DNA of 55,620 nt from Prevotella sp. UBA2756. Lineage in GTDB: Bacteria; Bacteroidota; Bacteroidia; Bacteroidales; Bacteroidaceae. The position numbers and the translations under genes are program-made. The notes under the pieces are model-generated. The model was given only the letters and a program-made list of their open reading frames with translations, was not told the DNA's origin and ran no database searches. The stretch is from positions 1-55,620 of the forward strand of contig DEJE01000059.1 in NCBI GenBank assembly GCA_002353205.1, given 5' to 3'. The first letter of the stretch is position 1, and every line of letters begins with the position of its first letter. Shown one piece after another: positions 1 through 7,517 of this stretch.

Positions 1-2
1 GG

Positions 3-1802
3 CTTACGTCGAACTCACGTATTATTAATGAGATTCAAAGATTCAATGGTGACAAACGACTTAACAAGCTGAACTTCTTGTATGAAAGGAATTCTTTCTT
101 GGATAGCCTTTCTATATCCCGTCGTGAAATGTCTCACAGTTCATTCCTCGCAGATTTACTGAAAGAGGATTCTTTCCATGAGTTGGGCTCATTGCCCATG
201 CAACTATTTCTCGAAACGGTGCTCCGACGAGCTATCATGCAGAATACGTGTCTGATGGAAAAGCCGTGTAAAGAAGTGATGTTTCCTTCACTCAAAAGCG
301 CTATTTTATCAGGTAGCCTTTCACTTTCAGATATTGATGTTAATACAGAAGTGGGGTTTCGTGATAAAAATGACAATAGTGGCCGGGTAGACATCATGGT
401 TTCCTGCCGCACAAAGCCTCTGCCAAGGGAAAACGGAAAAGATGTGGAATTCCTGAATATCATCATTGAGAATAAGATCTATGCCAAAGAGCAGGATCGT
501 CAGACTGACAAGTACTACAATCATTTCAATGCTTTCCTGAAGAACAATGCATCAGATAAGGTGGATGTTTCTACGCGCAAGGCAGGCCCTCGTGCTCTTT
601 ACAACCTCTATGTCTATTTGACTCCGGCCTCACCTGCTGAGATAGATCAACTTAAACAACCAGAAAGTAACTGTAAAGAATGTGTGCAGATTTGCTATCA
701 AGACTTACTCGATTATGTCATTGATCCGTTGCTTGATTCTCCTAATCTGTCTGCTCGCGGTCGTTTTTATTTAGAGGAGTATCGGCGCTCCTTAGGCGTG
801 TCGTTCGACAAGATAGAAACCAAAGTAGGCAAAAAACAACTTACATGGAAAACAACGATAATGGCTATTGGCAATAAAGAAAGTGAAGAGCTATGCCAAT
901 TCTGGAAAGAACACGAGGATTTGCTCACAGCTGCCATTAATGAAAAAAATAGTTCTGAAGATGATGAAGACGATGATGATTCGGGCAAACGCACCTTATT
1001 TGAATATAAAGGTCAGCCATTCAGTATGGGGCGCCTCGTCCAAGCTGTCATCATCGATCATCTGCCAGAGTATAAAGTGGCAGAATTGAATGATTTGTTC
1101 AAAGGTATCGTTGGGAGTATTGTAACCACTCAGGTTAAAGCTGCTTATTTCGAGGAGACATGCGACGTTCGGACAAAAGACTTGTGCACCGTCTGTATCT
1201 TCAAACAGTGGAGTGAGAAAGGACCATATAAATTCTCGGATTTCTGTATAAAAGCCAAGGAGTTAGGGTGGTATGAAATGAAGGAATTCAAAAAAACTGT
1301 CCTGTCTCCAGAGGAATCCATGATTCTTGTTGATTTCTATAATAAGCACGAGAAACTGATAACCACAATGATGGAGGTCATTCGTCGTTCTTCCAATTCA
1401 GGTTTTAGCGAGAAGGTGGCAGCTCTCATGAGACGAACAGTAAGTCACCGCGACAGGACGACTTATTCGGTAACACTCCATTCCAATAATAGGACTCAAC
1501 GGAAGCTTTCAAGAGGAAATCTGGTGTTGGCTGTCCTCCATGATTATATCTCTCAAGAAGATTGTACAAAGGAAAAGCTCTTGTCTTCCTTTAACCTTCC
1601 CAAGAATGCCTTGAAAGGATGTAATAAAGAGAATAAAAAAGGCATGTCAGGTTTCTTTGCCAATGAGTCTGAGTGGCTCAAACTGGAAGATGGAGATTTC
1701 ATGGTCGCCATTGGATGGAAAGCAAACGACCTCAAAAACTTCATCGAGGCTGCTTCTGCATTGTTGTATGACATAAACAGCAGTGATCAGGAGAACAAAT
1801 AA
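3..1802 (+). CDS. PD-(D/E)XK nuclease-like protein, copy 1 (5' end outside window)
   Basis: The reading frame is open to the left edge of the window with no in-frame ATG, so the true start lies outside; the TTG at 78 would cut about 20 residues from the N-terminal region that the two downstream paralogs share. Seen directly: an N-terminal HSSFLADLL helix motif, then an RVDIMV strand whose Asp is codon 390-392, then IIIENKIYAKE (Glu codon 468-470) and a QTDKYY motif. This D-x(n)-E-x-K plus Q-T-x-x-Y layout is that of PD-(D/E)XK nuclease-fold proteins of the PDDEXK_4 type. The C-terminal half carries two related modules, near 889-1090 and 1310-1560, each starting FW/FY-K-H-E-x-L and ending in a Leu/Val-rich helix (RLVQAVI, NLVLAVL). 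An acidic stretch (EDDEDDDD) lies between them. Nuclease activity and a defence role are inferred, not shown. Confidence 0.8.
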   Translation, partial: LTSNSRIINEIQRFNGDKRLNKLNFLYERNSFLDSLSISRREMSHSSFLADLLKEDSFHELGSLPMQLFLETVLRRAIMQNTCLMEKPCKEVMFPSLKSAILSGSLSLSDIDVNTEVGFRDKNDNSGRVDIMVSCRTKPLPRENGKDVEFLNIIIENKIYAKEQDRQTDKYYNHFNAFLKNNASDKVDVSTRKAGPRALYNLYVYLTPASPAEIDQLKQPESNCKECVQICYQDLLDYVIDPLLDSPNLSARGRFYLEEYRRSLGVSFDKIETKVGKKQLTWKTTIMAIGNKESEELCQFWKEHEDLLTAAINEKNSSEDDEDDDDSGKRTLFEYKGQPFSMGRLVQAVIIDHLPEYKVAELNDLFKGIVGSIVTTQVKAAYFEETCDVRTKDLCTVCIFKQWSEKGPYKFSDFCIKAKELGWYEMKEFKKTVLSPEESMILVDFYNKHEKLITTMMEVIRRSSNSGFSEKVAALMRRTVSHRDRTTYSVTLHSNNRTQRKLSRGNLVLAVLHDYISQEDCTKEKLLSSFNLPKNALKGCNKENKKGMSGFFANESEWLKLEDGDFMVAIGWKANDLKNFIEAASALLYDINSSDQENK

Positions 1803-1933
1803 ATTAAGGGCCATGGTGAAAGTGTAGGAACGTTTGGAGCAGCGAGCGCAGGACAAATCTTGTTTAAGTTCTGCCTAGTCGTGACAAACGAAGACAAAGT
1901 CAAAAGTTAAAAGAAATGGCGGAATAATTTGAA

Positions 1934-1958
1934 TTTTTCGAGAGAAGTGATTATATTA
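1934..1958 (+). promoter_or_regulatory. Island upstream element, copy 1
   Basis: TTTTTC, four bases, then GAAGTGATTATATTA, ending 21 nt before the ATG of the second nuclease-like gene. The same arrangement with the same spacing occurs before the next two genes, giving a consensus of TTTTTC-N4-RRAGTGAYTRTATTA. It is probably a promoter or shared operator. It does not match the usual TAnnTTTG box of other genes in this window. Confidence 0.6.
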
Positions 1959-1979
1959 AGAACCATAAAAGAAATAATT

Positions 1980-3500
1980 ATGTTAGAAAGAAACATTTTA
2001 GGTATTAAGAATAGCCCTATTTATCAAGAGTTAAAAGGCTACTATAGTCAATCTACAATTTTCAGTGCCTTAGGCATTGAGCGTAACGAGAACAGACATA
2101 GCGCATTTTTATGTTGGTTACTTGATCCGAAGTCAGACCATCAATTAGGCGTTGAACCCTTGAAAAAGTTCTTGGCTTTATATGCAGTGGTCAACGAGAA
2201 AATAGATGATGAATTAAGAGCTGCTTTTATCACAGGGCGTTACAATCTGGAAGATATCCAAATGGAAAGAGAGTTGACGCTATCAAGATTCTGTGATGAT
2301 GAAAGTCGTTTGCAATTGAATGAAAAGCAGAAGAGACTTGATATTTGGTCAGAGTTCTCAGTGTCAATTCCTGACAGTAGTGAACCTCGCGAGATTGCCT
2401 TGGTTATAGAGAATAAGATTTATAGCAAAGAGGGTAAGAGAGAGAACATTTATCAGACAGATGTTTACCATGACTGCTTGAGTAAGTATTATGCAGACCA
2501 AACTTTGCTGGAAGTATTCCTTACTCCTAATAATGAAGGAGCAAACTGTCCGGATTTCCTTCATCTCACGTATCAACAACTATTAGATGATGTGCTGCTT
2601 CCTTTGGCGTCAATGGCAAGAACGGAACATGCTAAGCTCTTTCTCAATGACTATATACGTAATCTTGGGAAACCTGCCCTGAATGATGACAATGATGAGA
2701 AAAAAGTAAAGACTTATTCCATTTTGGCTACCTCAGAACTTGAACGAAAGAAATTGCAGCAATTACTGGATACTGAGGGGATGAAAACCATTATAGAGAA
2801 AGCTCTGTTTGCAGTCTATGGAGAACAAGCAAAGAACGTTATTGGCAAAGAGAGGATGAAACGGAATAAGGAGAGTATGAAGACATACGAGACCATTTTG
2901 CTAACAGAATTTTGGAATGACAATACAGATATTCTGAAAGCAATGCTGTATAACCTTGAGATATTCCCTGAAGGCAAGAAAGAAGCAATAGAAAAAATAT
3001 TCAAGGAAAGCAATCGGGATACTAGCAAATATGTCGTTGAAAAGAAGTGTGGGGACAAATGGGTCGTTGCAGACGCAAATTATAATAGACCTCTTGCCAA
3101 AGGGCGTGCAGCTTGCGTGTTCTTTGCCCACTGGATGGCTATGAATGAAAAAAAATTCACATTGCAACAAGTACGAGATTTTTTTCCTCTCACTCTCAAT
3201 GAGTATTATAAGAATAGCAGTTGGGATTTCATAGACACGCTAATCTTTGGAAGCGATTCTGAATCATTAATGGCCAATGCCGTCAACATAGCAGGGCAAC
3301 AGATAGAGCTTGCCAGCGACAAATGGGATTTCTATCCAATAAACTATACCAACTATGGTAAATGTGGCTGGGGATACCTCAAAGACGGTAATTATGCCAT
3401 TATGCCTAAAATGTGGCGTAAAGAAGACTTCCAACGACTACTTGATCACATCGATGCCCATCCCGAACTCTTTAGCGGATTACGTATCCGGCAGATCTAA
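1980..3500 (+). CDS. PD-(D/E)XK nuclease-like protein, copy 2
   Basis: Predicted 506 residues. The ATG at 1980 is preferred over an upstream TTG at 1929 because from this ATG the N-terminus aligns without a gap, residue for residue, with the copy at 5303 (both have 22 residues up to a shared Tyr-Tyr). Seen: NRHSAFLCWLLDP near residue 40, the Asp of RLDIW at 121, IENKIYSKE with Glu144 and Lys146, then QTDVY, the conserved core of the PDDEXK_4 nuclease-like family. The C-terminal third has the FWNDNTDILKAML module and ends with a WDFY...MWRKEDFQRLL segment also present in the 5303 copy. It lies alone between two copies of the island element, so it is probably transcribed separately from its neighbours. 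Biochemical activity is inferred from the motif only. Confidence 0.8.
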   Translation: MLERNILGIKNSPIYQELKGYYSQSTIFSALGIERNENRHSAFLCWLLDPKSDHQLGVEPLKKFLALYAVVNEKIDDELRAAFITGRYNLEDIQMERELTLSRFCDDESRLQLNEKQKRLDIWSEFSVSIPDSSEPREIALVIENKIYSKEGKRENIYQTDVYHDCLSKYYADQTLLEVFLTPNNEGANCPDFLHLTYQQLLDDVLLPLASMARTEHAKLFLNDYIRNLGKPALNDDNDEKKVKTYSILATSELERKKLQQLLDTEGMKTIIEKALFAVYGEQAKNVIGKERMKRNKESMKTYETILLTEFWNDNTDILKAMLYNLEIFPEGKKEAIEKIFKESNRDTSKYVVEKKCGDKWVVADANYNRPLAKGRAACVFFAHWMAMNEKKFTLQQVRDFFPLTLNEYYKNSSWDFIDTLIFGSDSESLMANAVNIAGQQIELASDKWDFYPINYTNYGKCGWGYLKDGNYAIMPKMWRKEDFQRLLDHIDAHPELFSGLRIRQI

Positions 3501-3544
3501 TGCCAAAGGAGAAGTATATGAAAGAAATTGCGGGGTGGTTTTAT

Positions 3545-3569
3545 TTTTTCTTCGAGAGTGACTATATTA
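3545..3569 (+). promoter_or_regulatory. Island upstream element, copy 2
   Basis: TTTTTC-TTCG-AGAGTGACTATATTA, the same layout as copies 1 and 3. It ends 39 nt before the ATG of the Sel1-like gene. Its presence before a gene unrelated to the nuclease copies shows that the element follows the island, not one gene family. Confidence 0.6.
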
Positions 3570-3608
3570 TAATAATCGGACAAATAAACAACATAACACA
3601 TTTTCACT

Positions 3609-5246
3609 ATGAGCGAAAGACATGGAACTGTCCTCCAACTGAAACGTCATGAGGACTTAGAAAAAGTAGCAGCATACGTAAAGCAGCAGGTGTGCGAAAA
3701 AAGTATTGAACAGGTAGGTGAAGACCTATCTGAATATAATGATTTTGTGGGGCTTCAGATTAACGAAGATGAGAACAAGATCATCTGGTTCGACTATGGT
3801 CACCACGGAGACCATCTTGAATTCACCCCCATTGCAGAAAGTGTCATCAAGGAGTTCCCCGGGGTTGAGATGGAACGTCAAGACTTTTGGGGACAAGAAG
3901 CGTGGAACTATATCATCGCCGATGGCAAATGGCAGCAATATACGCTTTGGATGTTTGTTGCATATATTGACGGAAAGGGCGAAGAAGATCGATTGGACTT
4001 TAAGGAACCGAAAGAAGGACGGACCGAGGAAGAAAAATATGAAATACGCGATAAGATGTGCAAGGAAATGGCAGAGCGCATTAGCCAAGCAAACCCTGGC
4101 GTGGAGATTGCGGTATATGCTTGTGATTATTACAGCTCACCTTACACTACTGTTTATAAGGAGTTCTACAGGGCAAAAGACGGACGCGCCACTAAAGATT
4201 CTGTTGATAACGGTGTGATGAGAATAATGGATTGTGCTTACTTCGATGTGATGGAGTGGGTAGAGAGCATTGGTTATGCGATTCTTCATTCCAAGGAATT
4301 TATTGCAGAAGTAATCAGGCGGGCACAGGAAGGCGATAGTCTTTGTCAAGAAGCTGCTACCGAAATGATATTGGATGGCGACACCGCAAAATATTTCAGC
4401 CTGATAGAACCCACCGACAAGAAATGGTTGATGAAGTTGGCAGAAGAGGATGACAACATCGGTGCCATCTACTGCCTGCTCCACGGAATGCACCGCAAGT
4501 ATGAATACTGGAACGAAACGTTTATCGATGAAGAGACCAATGAGGAAATGGAGTTGCTTCGTTATGACATTGTTGAGGGTTCCACTTTCGAAAAGAATGA
4601 AGGCGAGAAAGAACGTCTGGTTCAAAAGGTCATGGAACAGAAGCATCGCCTCAGCGTTGATGAACTGACGAAACTCTGTTTTGAAATAGACGATAACAAG
4701 GAACTGTTGATGGAACGAATAAAAAATGGCGACGAAGAGGCGGCAATCTTTATCGATGACCCTGTCATTCTTCAAGAACTCTGCGACAAGGGCAACAAGA
4801 CGGCCGCCGAGAATCTGGGTTGCAAATATGCCTGTGGCGACGAGGCTAACGGCATCTTCATCGACCATAAACGCGCCAGCCGGTACATGGAGCTGGCCGA
4901 CAAGGACTACAATCCGAAGGACTACGAAGAAGAGGATATGCCACGAGAGTTCGACTACATCTTGAAAGGCAATGCAGAGACACTTAGCGGCATTTGCACG
5001 ATGGTAGACGACCTTTGCCATCGTTTTGGCACGCCCGGCAATGAGCTTGGAATGTTCGTACCCCTCGGCCCTGTGATGCAAAAGCTCGTTGGCTCATCCC
5101 ATTATGAAGGTAACATCCTTAGCATGGAGCAGCCTACTCCCGACTGTCTCACTCTCCATGCAGAAGCCAACAGTGGCGAGCCCCTGCTCTATGCTCTCCG
5201 CCGGTGCTACGAGAATTTGAGTGTCGAGATGAAGGAAACGGAGTGA
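3609..5246 (+). CDS. Acidic protein with Sel1/TPR-like segment, unknown function
   Basis: 545 residues starting at ATG. I do not recognise the N-terminal domain. It is rich in Asp, Glu and aromatic residues and holds a WFDYGHHGDHLEF segment near residue 60. There is no signal peptide or membrane segment. Around residues 396-437 the sequence reads as a Sel1-type (TPR-like) repeat: AAENLGCKYACG, then D-H-K-R-A-x-R-Y-M-E-L-A. Earlier helical stretches around 235-300 may be degenerate copies. Sel1 repeats usually mediate protein-protein contacts. The gene sits between two nuclease-like paralogs and has the same upstream element, so a shared regulon and a partner or adaptor role for the nucleases is a reasonable inference. 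It could equally be unrelated cargo. Confidence 0.7.
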   Translation: MSERHGTVLQLKRHEDLEKVAAYVKQQVCEKSIEQVGEDLSEYNDFVGLQINEDENKIIWFDYGHHGDHLEFTPIAESVIKEFPGVEMERQDFWGQEAWNYIIADGKWQQYTLWMFVAYIDGKGEEDRLDFKEPKEGRTEEEKYEIRDKMCKEMAERISQANPGVEIAVYACDYYSSPYTTVYKEFYRAKDGRATKDSVDNGVMRIMDCAYFDVMEWVESIGYAILHSKEFIAEVIRRAQEGDSLCQEAATEMILDGDTAKYFSLIEPTDKKWLMKLAEEDDNIGAIYCLLHGMHRKYEYWNETFIDEETNEEMELLRYDIVEGSTFEKNEGEKERLVQKVMEQKHRLSVDELTKLCFEIDDNKELLMERIKNGDEEAAIFIDDPVILQELCDKGNKTAAENLGCKYACGDEANGIFIDHKRASRYMELADKDYNPKDYEEEDMPREFDYILKGNAETLSGICTMVDDLCHRFGTPGNELGMFVPLGPVMQKLVGSSHYEGNILSMEQPTPDCLTLHAEANSGEPLLYALRRCYENLSVEMKETE

Positions 5247-5250
5247 ATTG

Positions 5251-5275
5251 TTTTTCTTGTGAAGTGACTGTATTA
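5251..5275 (+). promoter_or_regulatory. Island upstream element, copy 3
   Basis: TTTTTC-TTGT-GAAGTGACTGTATTA, with the same 4-nt spacer as the other two copies. It ends 27 nt before the ATG of the third nuclease-like gene and begins 4 nt after the stop of the Sel1-like gene. Confidence 0.6.
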
Positions 5276-5302
5276 TTATCAGACTTTAAAAAACAATAGA
5301 TT

Positions 5303-6835
5303 ATGGATTCCAAACTTATCCTGGATTTTTACAAATTACCAGAATTCCAAAAACTTAATGCATATTACATGCAGAGCACAGTTTTCAATGTTTTAGGTAT
5401 ACAGCGTAGTGAGAACAGGCATAGTGCGTTTCTGGCTTGGCTGCTTAATCCTGATGCACCCCACTCGTTGAAGGAGATGCCACTAAGGAAATTCCTCGCC
5501 CTGATTGCAGCCAAGGCAGATGACCAGGACAAATGCTACTACTACCAAGTTCGCCAGCATCTCTTGTCGGGTAACTACCAACTTAAGGTGGATTGTGTCA
5601 AGACCGAACAGTCTATCGTAGGTCTGGCAAACGAGAAACTTTCAGATTTGGACGGTATTGTTGAAAAGACAGATAACGGCCAATTCAAGAAGGACGGTCA
5701 GAATCGCTTTGACATCTGGATGCTTGTCCACATTACATTTACCGATGAGCAGGATTGTGAACGGAACTGGACTGTGCCAATCATAGTGGAAAACAAGATT
5801 TACAGTTCGGAAGGCTATTCCGGTAATGAGGAAAAGGCCCAGACAATGCGCTATCACAGGGCTATGGGTATCCTTAAGAATGTAGTCTGCGATGACAATT
5901 ACTGTCAGCCATTGCTGGTCTATCTCACGCCTTCTGATGTGAAGAAGGGACCGACAGCACCTTCATTTATCCATATCACTTATCAAGATATGCTTGACTA
6001 TGTCATTCAGCCCTGTGCCTCAGCTGAAAACAGTAACACGGAAGTTTACATGCTGATAAACGGATATATTCGCAATCTGAGTTGTCCATCTAACCATGAT
6101 GGTGAGAACGTGAGAGATTATTCTATTTTAGCCATCGCTGAAACGGAGAGTCAAGACTTGGAAGTGCTATTCAAATCGGTAACCTTCGAGGCTGCACTTC
6201 GTTCTGTGTTCCCCGAAGAAGCTCAAGCTCTGCTCGGACTAACCACAATAGAAATGCCAGACGACACACCACTACTGGAACAATTCTGGAATGCCAACGA
6301 GAATCTCTTTAAAATCGTTCTATACAATCATTTCAAAAATGATAAAGATAAACTCGCCGTTGTTCAAAGGATTGTCAAGGTAAATAATCGTGATAACACC
6401 CGTTATTTCGTTGCTGTTAAACAAGGAGAGCCTTGGCTGAACAAAAAGGCTGCATCCAAGAGCGAAGCCTCGTTTCTCATCTTCAAGGCATACTGCCTGT
6501 CAAGACACGAAATGAATCCCTCTGCGGAACTCACCGTAGATGATTTGCGTAGTGAGTTCGATTGTAGTCTGAATTCATACTATCACAATCGCTTCCTAAA
6601 ATATCTTTTCTATGACTTTGACGAGGACGTCACAATAGATGTTGAGGGGAACAAGCATTTTGGTAAAATCCTCTGCCCCGAAAACGATGACTGGGACTTT
6701 TATTGGGACAACGACCATGTTCTGCCTAAAGTGAAAGGTCAAGTCCGGAGTGTGAAGATGTGGCGCAAGGACGATTTCGACCGACTTGTGGACAAAGCCA
6801 GGAAACTAGGTATCGTGGTTGAGCCAAAGGAATAA
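5303..6835 (+). CDS. PD-(D/E)XK nuclease-like protein, copy 3
   Basis: 510 residues from ATG. It is homologous along its whole length to the copy at 1980: NRHSAFLAWLLNP near residue 40, Asp137 in RFDIW, VENKIYSSEG with Glu163 and Lys165, QTMRY, the FWNANENLFKIVLYNH module, an NNRDNTRYFV strand pair and a terminal DWDFY...MWRKDDFDRL block. The nuclease-fold core residues D, E and K are all kept, so this is not an obviously dead copy. The two copies are clearly diverged, which argues for old duplication or separate acquisition rather than a recent tandem duplication. The gene ends at a TAA directly abutting a fragment of an ATPase reading frame. Function in DNA cleavage or defence is inferred from the fold and context. 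Confidence 0.8.
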   Translation: MDSKLILDFYKLPEFQKLNAYYMQSTVFNVLGIQRSENRHSAFLAWLLNPDAPHSLKEMPLRKFLALIAAKADDQDKCYYYQVRQHLLSGNYQLKVDCVKTEQSIVGLANEKLSDLDGIVEKTDNGQFKKDGQNRFDIWMLVHITFTDEQDCERNWTVPIIVENKIYSSEGYSGNEEKAQTMRYHRAMGILKNVVCDDNYCQPLLVYLTPSDVKKGPTAPSFIHITYQDMLDYVIQPCASAENSNTEVYMLINGYIRNLSCPSNHDGENVRDYSILAIAETESQDLEVLFKSVTFEAALRSVFPEEAQALLGLTTIEMPDDTPLLEQFWNANENLFKIVLYNHFKNDKDKLAVVQRIVKVNNRDNTRYFVAVKQGEPWLNKKAASKSEASFLIFKAYCLSRHEMNPSAELTVDDLRSEFDCSLNSYYHNRFLKYLFYDFDEDVTIDVEGNKHFGKILCPENDDWDFYWDNDHVLPKVKGQVRSVKMWRKDDFDRLVDKARKLGIVVEPKE

Positions 6836-6836
6836 A

Positions 6837-6923
6837 GCAAGTTTTCGGCTACTCACTCAGGATAAGGGCACCTACAAGGTTTACGATCTGTTTTTCGCCA
6901 TATGGCTGGTCAAGAATTTCTAA
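6837..6923 (+). pseudogene. Tail fragment of a P-loop ATPase gene
   Basis: One base after the stop of the nuclease-like gene a 28-codon open stretch begins and ends in TAA. Its translation contains LTQDKGTYKVYDLFFAIWL. This resembles the C-terminal end of archaeal/bacterial AAA ATPases with a trailing winged-helix and nuclease-like tail, where a Y-x-V-x-D-x-F-F-x-x-W-L pattern is common. No ATP-binding part is present and there is no start codon. I read it as the stranded 3' end of a gene whose body was lost by deletion or replacement when the island formed. Confidence 0.55.
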
Positions 6924-6932
6924 ACTAACTAG

Positions 6933-6975
6933 AATCCCGCTGCATGGCACCTCGATGACACTATGCGGCGGGATT
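6933..6975. repeat. Inverted repeat, 13-bp arms
   Basis: Arms AATCCCGCTGCAT and ATGCGGCGGGATT pair over 13 bp with one G-U, around a 17-nt loop. It follows the ATPase fragment by 9 nt. No T-run follows on the plus strand, so it is a weak terminator candidate; it could be the end of a mobile element or the original terminator of the lost ATPase gene. Confidence 0.5.
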
Positions 6976-7251
6976 ATCGAAAAAGAGAAGCAAGGAGTGT
7001 TGAACTAAATAACCTTTTCGTACCCCTTTTCTTCACCTTATAAATCCAGCGGATGTTCTTCCTTTCACATTTAATCATGTAGGACAGTTTCCCGCAATCT
7101 GTAAGAATATCCTAATTGGGATATAATGCTCCTGCTACAGAAAGCATTCCTCTTGCGAACCATTGTCAGCAAAGCTACTAACTGACGTCCAATACTTGTC
7201 CCTATTTCTTTTTGTCGTGTGGTGCAATTGTGGCGCATTTGAGATAAAATA
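6976..7251. other. Stretch without a clear gene between island and tRNA-Arg
   Basis: No convincing gene. On the minus strand an open stretch at 7071-7238 could encode 55 residues starting MRHNCTTRQKEIG, rich in Arg and Ser. I recognise no family and no ribosome-binding or promoter signal. It may be a remnant of an integrated element, since it lies on the 3' side of a tRNA gene. Confidence 0.35.
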
Positions 7252-7290
7252 AGAGAGGCAAGTAGTTAATTATCAACTACTTGCCTCTCT
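7252..7290 (-). terminator. Terminator of tRNA-Arg
   Basis: A perfect 16-bp inverted repeat (AGAGAGGCAAGTAGTT and its complement) with a 7-nt loop, starting 7 nt after the tRNA 3' end on the minus strand and followed there by a T-rich run (TTATTTTATC). Confidence 0.8.
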
Positions 7291-7297
7291 TTCTAAG

Positions 7298-7371
7298 TGA
7301 TTCCGGCGGGATTCAAACCCACAACCTTCTGATCCGTAGTCAGATGCTCTATTCAGTTGAGCTACGGAACC
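7298..7371 (-). tRNA. tRNA-Arg (anticodon ACG)
   Basis: The minus strand folds as a full cloverleaf: acceptor GGTTCCG/CGGAATC with one G-U, D-arm starting TAGCTCA, anticodon stem TCTGA/TCAGA around loop CTACGGA (anticodon ACG), T-arm GTGGG-TTTGAAT-CCCGC and discriminator A. The CCA end is not encoded. The 3' end faces the accessory island at 1-6.9 kb, the usual side for tyrosine-recombinase integration. Confidence 0.95.
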
Positions 7372-7402
7372 ATCCGTTTGCCTCATTTCTGAAATGCGAG
7401 TG

Positions 7403-7434
7403 CAAAGGTACTCAGTTTTTCTGAAACCACCAAA
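7403..7434 (-). promoter_or_regulatory. Promoter of tRNA-Arg
   Basis: On the minus strand TTTG (7434-7431), a 20-nt spacer, then TACCTTTG (7410-7403). This is a full match to the Bacteroidetes -33/-7 promoter, 31 nt ahead of the tRNA 5' end. The tRNA-Lys promoter in this window has the same boxes and spacer length. Confidence 0.85.
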
Positions 7435-7517
7435 TATTTTTTGCTTTTTTTTCAAAAAAAAAACTGCGCTTGCTGCGTTTTCTCTTGTTTTACAACGAGT
7501 TGGCTCCTGACAGAGGT

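Noticed and set aside
4137..5081. 314-codon open frame on the minus strand
   Set aside because: It lies antisense to the Sel1-like gene; its translation is rich in Val, Phe and His as expected for a shadow of acidic codons, and it has no start signal.
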